DNA of 64,000 bases from Alcanivorax sp. S71-1-4. Its GTDB lineage: Bacteria > Pseudomonadota > Gammaproteobacteria > Pseudomonadales > Alcanivoracaceae. The stretch is from NCBI RefSeq assembly GCF_009846755.1, contig NZ_AQOR01000015.1, positions 1 through 64,000 of the forward strand. Direction: 5' to 3'. The notes below the pieces were generated by a model. That model saw only the letters and a list, made by a program, of their open reading frames with translations, did not search any database and had not been told where the DNA came from. A program made the position numbers and the translations under genes. Positions 44,601-52,790 of this stretch are shown here, piece by piece; position 1 is the stretch's first letter; each line of letters begins with the position of its first letter.

Positions 44601-45518
44601 GATATCGCGTTCGCCGCTGAGAAACACCAGCACATCACGGGCCGGCGGCACCTGCCCGCGCTCTTCGCGCTCGATCTCGCGCAGCACCTCCTCCACGTCG
44701 CGGCGCAGGTCGCGCTCGCCCTCCTCGGCACTGTCGCGGTAACGCACTTCCACCGGGTAGGTACGGCCGGAGACTTCCATCACCGGCGCGCCTCCGAAAT
44801 GTGCAGCGAAACGTTCGTGGTCGATGGTCGCGGACGTGATGATGATTTTCAGGTCCGGCCGGCGCGGCAGCAGCCGTTGCAGATAACCCAGCAGAAAATC
44901 GATGTTGAGGCTGCGTTCGTGCGCTTCGTCGATGATCAGCGTGTCGTACTGGTCCAGATACCGATCCTGCTGGATTTCCGCCAGCAGCATGCCGTCGGTC
45001 ATCAGTTTCACCAGCGTGCTGTCGCTGACCTGATCCTGGAAACGGACCTTGAAACCGACCATGTCGCCGACGCGGGTGTCGATCTCTTCCGCCAGCCGGT
45101 TCGCCACGGCGCGCGCGGCCAGCCGGCGCGGCTGGGTATGGCCGATCATGCCGGCACGCCCTCGGCCCAACGCCAGGCACAGTTTCGGCAACTGGGTGGT
45201 TTTACCGGAGCCGGTTTCACCGGCCACCACCACCACCTGATGCGCGCGGATCGCTTCACCCAGTTCGTCCAGGCACTGCACCACCGGCAGGTCCGGCCAG
45301 TCGATGCGCGGCGTCAGCGCCTCGCGTGCCGTGCGGCGGGCCACCGACGCTGACAGCGCCTGTTGCACCTGCGCCAGCGCGCGGGCATCAAACCGTTTGC
45401 GCAGGCCCTGCAGGCGCCGGCGCAACCGTGGCTGGTCCGCCTGCATGGCCTGCTCCAGTTGCCGGCTCAATGCCTGCAACTGTGCGGCGGGCGATAGCTC
45501 AGAAATCGGTGTGGTCAT
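41649..45518 (-). CDS. hrpA: ATP-dependent RNA helicase HrpA
   Basis: This 1289-aa DEAH-box helicase has Walker A GETGSGKTTQLPK (residues 100-112), DEAH at 197-200 (IIDEAHERS), SATIDHERFA, and the C-terminal motif QRKGRSGRVMPG. The HA2/OB region follows (about 400-700), then a long DUF3418 C-terminal part ending KRLRQQWEAC. The length matches E. coli HrpA (1300 aa), which handles ribosome rescue and fimbrial mRNA processing. It lies 11 bases after the M61 peptidase gene on the same strand. Confidence 0.96.
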   Translation of the reverse strand: MTTPISELSPAAQLQALSRQLEQAMQADQPRLRRRLQGLRKRFDARALAQVQQALSASVARRTAREALTPRIDWPDLPVVQCLDELGEAIRAHQVVVVAGETGSGKTTQLPKLCLALGRGRAGMIGHTQPRRLAARAVANRLAEEIDTRVGDMVGFKVRFQDQVSDSTLVKLMTDGMLLAEIQQDRYLDQYDTLIIDEAHERSLNIDFLLGYLQRLLPRRPDLKIIITSATIDHERFAAHFGGAPVMEVSGRTYPVEVRYRDSAEEGERDLRRDVEEVLREIEREERGQVPPARDVLVFLSGERDIRELHHHLRRCDFRDTEFLPLYARLTQQEQHRVFAPHRGRRVVLSTNVAETSLTVPGIRYVIDAGTARISRYSVHSKVQRLPVEPVSQASAEQRKGRSGRVMPGICYRLYSEADFLSRPAFTDPEIRRTNLAAVILQMADLGLGELEDFPFIDPPDGRLVRDGYRLLEELGAIDGRTLRAVGRQLARLPLDPRLGRMVLRAAETGALREVLIIVAALSVQDPRERPHDQQQQADQAHQPFTDKQSDFVFFLKLWQWAETQREDLTRNQYEKLLKKTFLSPTRMREWRDTHHQLLLLCREMKLPFAQADASSDALHRALLAGLLGQVIKRTEEGEWLSTRNRKPVIWPGSALSKSKASWLMAAELIDTSRLFARCVAQIQPEWIEQEGAHLVKRQYVEPYWSKKHGAVWAREQVSLFGLLLVAGRRVSYGAQHPELARELMIREGLVAGELPREPDFVRANRALRAELEEFEHKLRRRDLLADEEQCFAFYDARLPAGLYSLKHLESWYRRAGDAERRALCMTRADLLVRDPGLGQDAFPDHLDVGELRLPLCYSFDPSGSRDGVTLNVPVTVLNQLSLERLDWLVPGLLRDKLEALLRGLPKAQRRHFVPVPDYVAALLEVLTPGDTPLLPALTRELARMTGVRIELEAWQGVTLPPHLQFNLRVTDGERVLAEGRDLVAMQTRFAGHAVAAMTPAQGDEVLTGTDWVFDTLPPVSELSRGGVVLRTWPALEDRTREVASILCASEEEAAWQHRWGVARLLMLRQGEQVRMLRKFAGQQPGFQKMAAEKSALARGVLDDALLSATALHFPALASVRDESAFRALLAAGRGDFVKAVEARLAGWSGLLAAYRDIAGRLDKQFPLAWAHAHRDIKQQLAGLFFPGFLCQVPPEWLAEYPRYLKALAHRLERLGGQIGRDRAQVAELEALWAQYQTRAGETPLWRQPEPLVSYRFLLEEYRVSLFAQQLGTRMPVSAKRLRQQWEAC

Positions 45519-45529
45519 GGTGCCCCGGA

Positions 45530-47320
45530 TCAGGCCTGGCCGAGCCAGCGGCGGCCCAGGTCGGTCAGGCCGTCGCTGTCGAGCGTCAGGCAGGCCAGCG
45601 TGGCCTCGCCCGGCGCGAGCGTCACGGTGAACGACATCAGTTCGTCACGACGGAAGGCATGCACGCTGATGCGGTCTCCCGGCTGATACGCGGCCAGTTG
45701 GTCGTCCAGTTTACGTGCGTCGGTCTTCAGGCCGTCCAGCGCCACGATCACATCGCCGGCGGACAAGCCTGCTGCCATCGCCGCGCCCTGGTCATAGGCC
45801 ACCGCGATGCGCGCACCGAGCGGATCATCCGCCAGCCGCACGCCCAGGTTCACGGGGGGGGTGGTGGCGGGCTTGCCACCGTTGTCGGCGTGGCTGGCTG
45901 GCGCGCGCCAGTTCAGCGCCACACCGCGCGCATGCAGCAGGTCCGTCAGCGGCAGCGGGTCCGTGCTGTACAGCGCCAGAGTGAAGAAGTCATCCAGCGA
46001 TTGCCCGGCCAGTTCCTCGGCCAGCGCCTGGATGCCCCGCTCGGGCACGCCCTCGCCGGTCTGTCCGTAGCGTTGCCAGAGCAGCCGCATCAGGTCGTCG
46101 AGGGATTTTTCTTCCTGTGTCAGTTCGCGCAAGGTGAGGTCGAGCGCCAGCGCCACCAGGGCACCCTTGGCGTAGTAGCTGACAATTGCGTTCGGTGCGT
46201 TCTCGTCCTGTTTGTAGAAGCGGGTCCAGGCATCGAAGCTGGATTCGGTCACCGTTTGCCGCAGCGTACCGCTGCCCCGCTGCACGCGGCTGATGGTCTG
46301 CCCGAGCAGCTCCAGGTAACTCTGCGGTGTAATCAGGCCGCTGCGCACCAGCGCCAGATCGTCGTAGTAGCTGGTGATGCCCTCGAACGCCCACAGCAGT
46401 TCGGTGTAGACCTCCTGGTTGAGATCAAACGGCGTGAACGCCTCCGGCTTGATGCGCTTGATGTTCCAGCTATGGAAATATTCGTGGCTGCACAGGCCGA
46501 GGTAACCCCGATAGGCATCGCGCACCTGATCCGGTGCGTCGGTGAGGCGCGGCAGATCACTGCGTGCGCACATCAGGCTGGTGGAGTTGCGGTGTTCCAG
46601 GCCGCCGTAGCCGTCGCCGGTGACCAGCGTCATGAAGACATACTCCTGCATCGGCGCCGGTTCGCCGAACAGCCGGATATGCTGTTCGCAGATCGGCTTG
46701 AGGTCCCGGCACAGGCGCGCCATGTCGGTACGGTGGCGGCCACTGAGGACCACCTGGTGCGGCACGCCGCAGGCCTCGAACGTGGCATGGGTGAAATGCC
46801 CCATTTCCACCGGGTAATCGATCAGCGCGTCGTAGTTGTCGGCACGGAAGCGGCCAAAACCCAGTGCATCGCCGCTGACGCGCGGCATGCCGGTGGCGAT
46901 TTGCCAGGTCGCGCCGGTGCTGCCGTCCGGCGGCAGGATGTCGACCTCGCAGGGTTGGTCCTCAAACCCTTTCGCCGCCAGGAAGACGCAACTGCCGTTG
47001 AAGTAGCCGTGGCTCGTGTCCAGGTGCGCGCCGCGCACGGACAGATCCCAGGCATACACCTCGATACGTACGGTCACCGCCCCACTCGCCGGCGCCAGTT
47101 GCCAGGTGTGTTTATCCAGCTTGTGCCAGCCCAGCGGCTCGCCATTGCAGTCCGCCTCAAAGGCCACCACATGGCGGGCGAAGTCGCGGATCATGTAGCT
47201 GCCCGGAATCCAGGCCGGCATCGCAAAGGCCTGCCCTTCCGGCGTCGGCGACGGCACTTGTATCTCGACGGCAAACAGATGGGCTTCGGGACGCAACGGC
47301 TGGATGCGGTAGTGAATCAC
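45530..47320 (-). CDS. M61 glycyl aminopeptidase-family protease with PDZ domain
   Basis: This 596-aa protein has an N-terminal M61 beta domain (about 1-170), a metallopeptidase domain with the zinc site HEYFH (H279-H283) in LCSHEYFHSWNIKRIKP, and a C-terminal PDZ domain (about 500-590, DPLGARIAVAYDQGAAMAAGLSAG-type). No signal peptide is seen, so it is probably cytosolic. The GTG at 47320 is chosen because AGGAG lies just before it; the upstream open frame is probably not translated. It is transcribed just before hrpA, possibly as one unit, and divergent from the hydrolase gene. Confidence 0.88.
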   Translation of the reverse strand: MIHYRIQPLRPEAHLFAVEIQVPSPTPEGQAFAMPAWIPGSYMIRDFARHVVAFEADCNGEPLGWHKLDKHTWQLAPASGAVTVRIEVYAWDLSVRGAHLDTSHGYFNGSCVFLAAKGFEDQPCEVDILPPDGSTGATWQIATGMPRVSGDALGFGRFRADNYDALIDYPVEMGHFTHATFEACGVPHQVVLSGRHRTDMARLCRDLKPICEQHIRLFGEPAPMQEYVFMTLVTGDGYGGLEHRNSTSLMCARSDLPRLTDAPDQVRDAYRGYLGLCSHEYFHSWNIKRIKPEAFTPFDLNQEVYTELLWAFEGITSYYDDLALVRSGLITPQSYLELLGQTISRVQRGSGTLRQTVTESSFDAWTRFYKQDENAPNAIVSYYAKGALVALALDLTLRELTQEEKSLDDLMRLLWQRYGQTGEGVPERGIQALAEELAGQSLDDFFTLALYSTDPLPLTDLLHARGVALNWRAPASHADNGGKPATTPPVNLGVRLADDPLGARIAVAYDQGAAMAAGLSAGDVIVALDGLKTDARKLDDQLAAYQPGDRISVHAFRRDELMSFTVTLAPGEATLACLTLDSDGLTDLGRRWLGQA

Positions 47321-47455
47321 GGGCGCTCCTGTTGAATGACCAGAGTGACACGACAAGACCGGCAGTATACAGATTGCGTCCCGCCCCGGCTTGATTCCTT
47401 CACGGGAATGCTGCAACGTCCCGCGATCACTTCAGCACAGCAAGGATCGCAGGTC

Positions 47456-48466
47456 ATGAACGACGCCCGCTTCACGCTGACCCACCTGGACACCGCCGAC
47501 GGCCATCGCATTGGCGTGCGGCTGTGGCCTGCGACCACCGACGCCATCGGCGTGCTGCACTGGATGCACGGCATGGCCGAGCACGGTGGTCGCTATCAGT
47601 CCCTGGCCGACGCGGTCAATGCTGCCGGCTGGCACCTGTGCGTGCATGACCACCGCGGCCACGGTGAATCCGTTTCCGGGGTCTCCCCCCGGGGCCATTT
47701 TGCCGACCACCAGGGCTGGCAGCGTGTGCTGGATGACGTGACCCAGGTGCAGGACTGGCTGCGCGGGCAGTACGGTGCCCTGCCGGTGGTGCTGGCCGGC
47801 CACAGCATGGGCAGCTTCGTGGCGCTGGCCTGGGCGGAGCAGCACCACCAGGACCACCCGCTCGCCGGGCTGGTGCTGTGCGGCAGCGACTACAGCCCGA
47901 CCTGGTTCTACCGCGTGGCCCGGCTGCCCATGTTGCTGGAGCGCCGTCGCTGCGGCGCCCGTGGCAGCAGCACGCTGATCCACAACATGACCTTTGGCGC
48001 CTGGGCGAAGAAACTGAAAAACCGCCACACCGATTTCGACTGGCTCAGCCGCGACCACGACGAAGTGCGCGCCTATATCGACGACCCGCAATGCGGCTTT
48101 GATTGCAGCACGCAACTCTGGATCGACCTGATCGGCGGCCTGGTACGCACCCACGGCGGCCACGCCCTGCGGCGCCTGCCATCGTCATTGCCGGTGCTGC
48201 TGGTGGCCGGTGACAGCGACCCGATGAGCCGCTTCAGCAAGGGCGTGCCGGCACTGCACAAGGCACTGCGCCAGGCCGGTCTCAGCGCCGTCACATTGAA
48301 GGAATATCCCGGTGGCCGGACGTCACGGCATCCGACGGCGCTGCGCCAGGCCGGCCTCAGCGCCGTCACGTTGAAGGAATATCCCGGTGGCCGGCATGAG
48401 ATTCTCAACGACTATTGCCGTGCAGAGGTACAGCAGGACCTGCTGCACTGGCTGAAACATCTTTAA
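47456..48466 (+). CDS. Alpha/beta hydrolase, monoacylglycerol-lipase-like, with duplicated C-terminal segment
   Basis: This 336-aa serine hydrolase has an oxyanion motif HGMAEHGGRY, HDHRGHGES, the nucleophile elbow GHSMGSF (S117) and the late Asp in LVAGDSDPMS. The final His region EYPGGRHEILND is preceded by an extra 25-residue copy (LRQAGLSAVTLKEYPGGR twice, joined by TSRHPTA), so the protein carries two copies of the strand before the catalytic His. The second keeps HEIL and can supply the His. The ATG at 47456 follows AAGGATC; the upstream frame is rejected. Confidence 0.87.
   Translation: MNDARFTLTHLDTADGHRIGVRLWPATTDAIGVLHWMHGMAEHGGRYQSLADAVNAAGWHLCVHDHRGHGESVSGVSPRGHFADHQGWQRVLDDVTQVQDWLRGQYGALPVVLAGHSMGSFVALAWAEQHHQDHPLAGLVLCGSDYSPTWFYRVARLPMLLERRRCGARGSSTLIHNMTFGAWAKKLKNRHTDFDWLSRDHDEVRAYIDDPQCGFDCSTQLWIDLIGGLVRTHGGHALRRLPSSLPVLLVAGDSDPMSRFSKGVPALHKALRQAGLSAVTLKEYPGGRTSRHPTALRQAGLSAVTLKEYPGGRHEILNDYCRAEVQQDLLHWLKHL
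48266..48394 (+). repeat. In-frame 75-bp intragenic duplication
   Basis: A 54-base segment (48266-48319) recurs at 48341-48394 with two silent-type differences, separated by 21 bases of unrelated sequence. The period of 75 bases keeps the reading frame. It lies just 5' of the codon for the catalytic His of the hydrolase. Confidence 0.9.
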
Positions 48467-48562
48467 GGGGTGCGGTAGGGTGGGTAGAGCCGCGGAGGTG
48501 CAGCAAGACCTGCTGCACTGGCTGAAACATCTTTAAGGGGTGCGGTGGGGTGGGTAGAGCCA
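48423..48562 (+). repeat. 70-bp tandem duplication of the hydrolase 3' end
   Basis: The last 15 codons of the hydrolase, its stop and the first 17 bases of the palindromic element recur once at an offset of exactly 70 bases, with few differences. The second copy lies outside the gene. The duplication includes GTAGGGTGGGTAGAGCC, so it happened after the palindromic element arrived. Confidence 0.9.
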
Positions 48563-48712
48563 AAGGCGAAACCCACCGGGGCCATGCGGCACACTGCTCG
48601 CACAAAACCACCGAAACTGCCCGCTACCCAAGCCGGGTGATTTCCATGGTTTTGCGGGAGTGAATAACAGGCATGGACGTGGTGGGTTTCGCATTCGCTC
48701 TACCCACCCTAC
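48545..48712. repeat. 168-bp palindromic repeat, copy C
   Basis: The left end is GTGGGGTGGGTAGAGCC and the right end CTCTACCCACCCTAC. Internal sequence matches copy D at 60509 over most of its length in the same orientation. The arm pairing is decayed: AAAGGCG on the left faces CGCATTC on the right. It lies between two convergent genes. Confidence 0.85.
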
Positions 48713-48714
48713 CA

Positions 48715-49005
48715 TCACCCGAGCAGTTTTTCTTTCATGTCCTTGATACCGCGCGTCACGGCATCCCAGGTGTCGTCGATGCCCTTTTTCATGTCGGTCC
48801 AGGTGTCGTCGGCGCTGTGACGGAGTTTTTCCAGACGGTTGCTCAGATCCTGCCGCTTTTCCTGCAATTCCAGGCGCCGGCTTTCCCACTGGTGCCGCAG
48901 GTCCTCGTTCGCCTGCCGTGCCTTGATCTCCAGCGTGTCGATATCGTTATCCCACTCGTTGAGCTTGTTCTTCAACTTGTCGATGTATTCCTGACGCGTT
49001 GCCAT
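48715..49005 (-). CDS. Small coiled-coil protein of unknown function
   Basis: This 96-aa protein is nearly all charged alpha helix (YIDKLKNKLNEWDNDIDTLE and RRLELQEKRQDLSNRLEKL) with heptad character, ending in a more amphipathic helix (MKKGIDDTWDAVTRGIKDM). It has no signal peptide or membrane segment. Similar coiled-coil proteins are annotated as stress-related, but I cannot assign a role. AAGGAGTAAC precedes the ATG. Copy C of the palindromic element begins 3 bases after the stop. Confidence 0.75.
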   Translation of the reverse strand: MATRQEYIDKLKNKLNEWDNDIDTLEIKARQANEDLRHQWESRRLELQEKRQDLSNRLEKLRHSADDTWTDMKKGIDDTWDAVTRGIKDMKEKLLG

Positions 49006-49296
49006 CTGTCCGTTACTCCTTTTCGGTCAGTGAAGTAAACCGCAGCCGGTTTACCGGGCTCTCTATTTACAGGCTCTCTCAATCTTCCAACTCAGTCTTC
49101 CGGGCATTCACCGCGCACTTCAAGGCATCCGGCGATATTTCACGTTTTTTCACGACCGGCCGCCGGTACGCCTGTCCAATGACGCAATACCGGCCACCCT
49201 CGAGTCATGCAATATTCATGCACCGGGAACGATAGTGCCATTCTGACAGCATACGCTGCGGCCTCCGCACGATAACAACACGACGAGGGGCATTTC
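49006..49296. other. Spacer with a weak Pho-like direct repeat
   Basis: No gene is visible. It must contain the promoter of the metallophosphoesterase gene (plus) and of the coiled-coil gene (minus). A TCATGCA direct repeat with 11-base period (49205-49222) has the geometry of a Pho box, but matches its consensus only at TCAT. Confidence 0.3.
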
Positions 49297-51231
49297 GTGA
49301 CAATCCGTTCTCTTACCCGTTTCCCGGCACTGCCCGGCCTGCTTGCCTGTGCCACCCTGGCGCTGGCCGGTTGCGGCGGTGACAGCAGTTCATCCCGTGG
49401 CGATGGCGAGCCACCGGCACCGCAACCCGCCAGCACCCTGCGCATCGGCCTGCTGCCCGACACCCAGGGCGGCGGCAACAATGTGTCCATGCACCCGATG
49501 CGCGCGCTGCTGGATTTCTACGCCGAACAGGACGTGGATCTGGTCCTGGCGGTGGGCGACCTGAGCGAGAACGCCACCATTGGCGAATATGAGCAATGGC
49601 GCAGCGTCACCGACGACTTCACCGACCGCATGACGATCCTGCCCGTACAGGGCAACCACGACATCAAGGGCGCCGACCAGGACTGGTACGAATACACCGC
49701 CGACCTGATCCCCGCCGACGCCATCCACATGCCGGGCCAGCACGGCAAGAGCTACGCCCTGGTGCGCGACAACGTGCTGATCATCGCCGTGTCCTACGGT
49801 CAGATGCCGTTCGCCTATGAATTCGTGCGCGACACCATCCAGCAGCACGCCGGCAGCGTCGATCACATCCTGCTGATGACCCACAATTCCTGGGTCGGCA
49901 CCCGCTACGGCCTGGTGCGCGAAAAAGGCGTGGACGCCTACGATATCTCCGCGTCGGACCAGCGTTTCCTCGAAGTGCGCAGCGACTACAACCGCCTGTT
50001 CGCCGAGCACGACGTGATCTACATTGCCGGCCACGAACACCAGTACTCCCGCAGTGTGCTGAACCCCGACTACAGCGGCCCGTTCATCGAGCTGATCTCC
50101 GGCAACGCGTCTTACAAGGGCTACGACAACCGCTTTGGCGAAAGCGAGCAGATCCAGAACATGGTCATGTACAAGTCCAACGACTCCGGCGCCACCGGCT
50201 CACTGGACGTCAATGCCGCAGTGTTCGAGATCACCGGCGACCTGATAGAATACCGCGCCTGGTTCGACACACACACCATCACCGCCAACGAAGACGGCAT
50301 GAAAGAACTGGCCAGCCCGGACTGGAAACTGATGGACCGCTTCACCCGCACCGCGCACCGTTGCGACAAGGTCGTGTTCCCGAGCAGCATCCCGCCGGGC
50401 AACCAGATCAACATGACCCATGACAAGCGCTACCGCACCCAGCACTGCGTTTCACCCAACGGCGACAGCGCGCGCCTGCTGGCCGGCGAGAACAATATCT
50501 TCAACCGCCACGACACCCGCACCCGGACCAACAGCATCACCCCGGGCGTGAGCACGGCCAAAAGCAACCTGGAACTGCTGGCCCGCTACTACCGCTTCCT
50601 GAACATCGCGCACGAAAGCTTCAGCCCGAACCTGAACAACAGCCAGCGGGTACGGCTGATCAACGCCGGCACCGAAGACGAGGAAGTGGAAATCCGCGAA
50701 ACCACCATCGACCTGAAGAAGCTGGTGTCGCTGAGCTGGACCGGCCGCACCGCCGATACGCTGTCTGACGTGCTGATCGTCAGCGGCATCCAGGGCCAGG
50801 ACGGCACCTACATCAGTGCCCGTGGCGTGCCGAAAGACATCACCACCGACACCGGCCTGACCGGCTCCCGCGGGGACGGCAGCGAAAACGGCAAACCGCC
50901 GGTGACCCTGCCGGCCGGCAAAGTGAACAGCAACTGGGTATTGGAAGAAGACGAGCTCACCGACGACTACGCACTGGAGTTCGTGCTGCCGGAAGATATG
51001 GACCCGGCCAGCGTGACACTCGGCCGCTACGACGCCGCCTCGGAAAGCTGGGTGCCCGTGGCAGACGATGCATGCGTCAGCGCGCTGCCCTGGGACGACA
51101 GCTTCCTGAGCGCCCCGCCCGCAGACGTGGACCCAGGCTGTACCGGCGGCATCTCGGTGGTCACCACCGGCACCGCGCACATCTGGGCGAAGCTGGACAC
51201 CGAAGGCCGCTTTGCACTGATCCGCCGTTAA
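49297..51231 (+). CDS. Metallophosphoesterase lipoprotein
   Basis: This 644-aa protein has a lipobox (ALAGCGGDS, Cys near residue 27) and a calcineurin-like phosphoesterase domain (about 48-340). The metal motifs are LPDTQG, VGDLSEN, GNHD (in VQGNHDIKG) and GHEH (IAGHEHQYS), with LMTHNS between. The C-terminal part (about 370-640) has beta-rich segments and a GlyGly-like extracellular domain (YALEFVLPEDMDPASVTLG) of unknown role. The GTG start follows CGAGGGG. Substrate is unknown. A row of hairpins follows the stop. Confidence 0.85.
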   Translation: MTIRSLTRFPALPGLLACATLALAGCGGDSSSSRGDGEPPAPQPASTLRIGLLPDTQGGGNNVSMHPMRALLDFYAEQDVDLVLAVGDLSENATIGEYEQWRSVTDDFTDRMTILPVQGNHDIKGADQDWYEYTADLIPADAIHMPGQHGKSYALVRDNVLIIAVSYGQMPFAYEFVRDTIQQHAGSVDHILLMTHNSWVGTRYGLVREKGVDAYDISASDQRFLEVRSDYNRLFAEHDVIYIAGHEHQYSRSVLNPDYSGPFIELISGNASYKGYDNRFGESEQIQNMVMYKSNDSGATGSLDVNAAVFEITGDLIEYRAWFDTHTITANEDGMKELASPDWKLMDRFTRTAHRCDKVVFPSSIPPGNQINMTHDKRYRTQHCVSPNGDSARLLAGENNIFNRHDTRTRTNSITPGVSTAKSNLELLARYYRFLNIAHESFSPNLNNSQRVRLINAGTEDEEVEIRETTIDLKKLVSLSWTGRTADTLSDVLIVSGIQGQDGTYISARGVPKDITTDTGLTGSRGDGSENGKPPVTLPAGKVNSNWVLEEDELTDDYALEFVLPEDMDPASVTLGRYDAASESWVPVADDACVSALPWDDSFLSAPPADVDPGCTGGISVVTTGTAHIWAKLDTEGRFALIRR

Positions 51232-51240
51232 CAGGGTGTT

Positions 51241-51385
51241 GAAAAAGTCTCTTTGAGACTTTTTCAAGCCACCTTTGCGGCGCAGGTCCGCAAAGGTGGG
51301 CACGGAAAATCAATCGCTTATCGCTCTTGATTTTGCTGACGGCTTGATTGAGCCGTCAGAGCAGGCTGTTCTTCAACAGCCTGCT
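51241..51385. repeat. Row of five perfect hairpins between convergent genes
   Basis: Stems: 51241-51265 (11 bp), 51269-51299 (12 bp, loop 7), 51306-51334 (8 bp, loop 13), 51336-51359 (9 bp, loop 6) and 51360-51385 (11 bp, loop 4). TGTTGAA at 51237 pairs with TTCAACA at 51372. The last stem overlaps the yqjK-like stop codon. They lie back to back, so nearly all of the 145 bases is base-paired. Confidence 0.85.
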
Positions 51386-51755
51386 AATCAGGCGGTGCCG
51401 CAGCGGGAGCCTTTGGGGCGCCCGCTGCGCGCGCTTCGGCAACGCGTTCGGCCGTGAGCTGGACGCGTTCTGCCGTTTGCGCCGCCAGCACCGTAAAGGT
51501 GGCTGCCATGCGCTCAAAGCGGATCAGGTCGGTGACCAGTCTTGTTGCCAGTGACATCACCGTTACCGCACCGCGCAACTGGCCGAACACCACGCCCGCC
51601 GCAAACGCCAGCGGCAAGGCGGCTGGTGAACGCACGCGGTCGCGCCAGCGCGCCGCCACATCACTGGCACCGTCACCAAACTGCTGACGTCGTGCTGCCA
51701 ACGCTGCCGACTGGCGCTCCGCACGACGACGCAGACGACGTTGTCGCATCAGCAT
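51384..51755 (-). CDS. YqjK-like small protein
   Basis: This 123-aa protein has an Arg-rich N-terminus (MLMRQRRLRRRAERQ), one hydrophobic segment (about 47-66, LPLAFAAGVVFGQLRGAVTV) and an Ala-rich tail with PKAPAAAPP. It resembles YqjK in size, charge pattern and gene order, but sequence support is weak. It lies 6 bases after the YqjE-like gene and ends at the hairpin row. It is probably part of the same inner-membrane-associated stress cluster. Confidence 0.65.
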   Translation of the reverse strand: MLMRQRRLRRRAERQSAALAARRQQFGDGASDVAARWRDRVRSPAALPLAFAAGVVFGQLRGAVTVMSLATRLVTDLIRFERMAATFTVLAAQTAERVQLTAERVAEARAAGAPKAPAAAPPD

Positions 51756-51761
51756 GGCGGA

Positions 51762-52292
51762 TTACTCCTCTGCTTTTTCGTCGGTTTTTTGCTGTGGTGC
51801 TCGTGCAGCGCGCCGGTCATCGCCACGAACATCGCCACGAAACAATGCCGCCCATCCGGCCCGCGTACGGGCGAATCCCATCTCCCGCGCCAGCCTGCGA
51901 ATCCAGGCGTACACCAGTACGGCCGTGACCGTCAGCACCGCAGCGCCGAGAAACGTCGCCAGCGCCGGGTTAAGCCCTCCCTCACGCACCAGCAGCAACA
52001 CCACCGCCGCGCCGAGAAACACCCATGCACCAGCGATCAGCAGGCCCACCATGGCCGCCAGCGCCACCACCAGCAACAGCGTGGCCAGGAACAGCCGGGC
52101 TTCCGTGCCCAGCAGTGCCAGGCTGTCACGAAACCAGCCCAGCAGATCCTCGCCCAGCCGCCCGAGCTCGGCGGCCTCTTCCCTGAGGCGCAGGTGCTCG
52201 CGCTCGTCGGCTTCCCTGGCCTGCTCACTGGACGGGTCAGGCCCGCCGCTGTCCGTCGCGGCATCAGTCTCCTGCGACCCTGTTGCCGTCAT
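51762..52292 (-). CDS. YqjE-like membrane protein (phage holin 3_6 family)
   Basis: This 176-aa protein has an acidic N-terminus, a coiled segment (ADEREHLRLREEAAELGRL), two hydrophobic hairpins (about 75-120 and 125-148) and a basic C-terminus. The pattern LLGWFRDSLALLGTEARLF followed by paired membrane helices is that of YqjE. Its ATG overlaps the yqjD-like stop by one base. Role unknown; relatives are membrane proteins of stationary-phase operons. Confidence 0.78.
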   Translation of the reverse strand: MTATGSQETDAATDSGGPDPSSEQAREADEREHLRLREEAAELGRLGEDLLGWFRDSLALLGTEARLFLATLLLVVALAAMVGLLIAGAWVFLGAAVVLLLVREGGLNPALATFLGAAVLTVTAVLVYAWIRRLAREMGFARTRAGWAALFRGDVRGDDRRAARAPQQKTDEKAEE

Positions 52293-52576
52293 CAGCGCCG
52301 ACGCAGCAGCGATGACACCAGCGTGCCGGCGGCGAAGGCGATGCCCAGCGACATGAGCGGATTCTCCTGCACATAATTGCCCACACTGCTGGCGACCTCG
52401 CGGGACCGGGTGCGGGCATACTCAGCACTCTCGCGCGCCTTGTCGGCGGCACGGGCCGCCTGGGCACGTACCCGTTCCTCGGCGGGGCCAGCACGCCCTG
52501 CGGCGCTGTCGACCGCATGGTGCAGCGACTCGGCGACGTGATCAGTCGTTTCGTGGGAAGACGGTTTGGCTGCCAT
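52292..52576 (-). CDS. YqjD/ElaB-family ribosome- or membrane-associated protein (DUF883)
   Basis: This 94-aa protein has a long helical part with Ala-rich repeats (AAGRAGPAEERVRAQAARAADKAR split over about 24-48) and a C-terminal membrane anchor VQENPLMSLGIAFAAGTLVSS followed by RRR. The NPLxSxGIAFAAG anchor is typical of DUF883. YqjD in E. coli anchors ribosomes to the inner membrane in stationary phase. It is the head of the yqjD-yqjE-yqjK order, 52 bases after the DUF1328 gene. Confidence 0.85.
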   Translation of the reverse strand: MAAKPSSHETTDHVAESLHHAVDSAAGRAGPAEERVRAQAARAADKARESAEYARTRSREVASSVGNYVQENPLMSLGIAFAAGTLVSSLLRRR

Positions 52577-52628
52577 GATACATCCCTCCTTGCTGTTTCC
52601 TGAGTGAGAAAACGGACCGCAATGCGGG

Positions 52629-52790
52629 TCAGGGTTTGCGGCGTCCGGTAATCAGCGACACGATCAGCAGCACCACAAAAATAACGAACAGCACCTGCGC
52701 AATCCAGGAGGCGGTGCCCGCCACGCCACTGAACCCGGCTACACCGGCCACGATGGCGACGATCAGAAAAATCAGAGCCCAACCAAGCAT
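52629..52790 (-). CDS. DUF1328 small membrane protein (YtjA family)
   Basis: A 53-aa protein that I translated directly: it begins [20 protein letters not shown] and ends SLITGRRKP. It has two hydrophobic segments (about 3-20 and 28-47) and matches the DUF1328 pattern exactly in length. AAGGAGATG precedes the ATG. It lies on the same strand as the YqjD-like gene and probably forms one operon with it. Such proteins are small inner-membrane stress proteins of unknown role. Confidence 0.9.
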   Translation of the reverse strand: MLGWALIFLIVAIVAGVAGFSGVAGTASWIAQVLFVIFVVLLIVSLITGRRKP

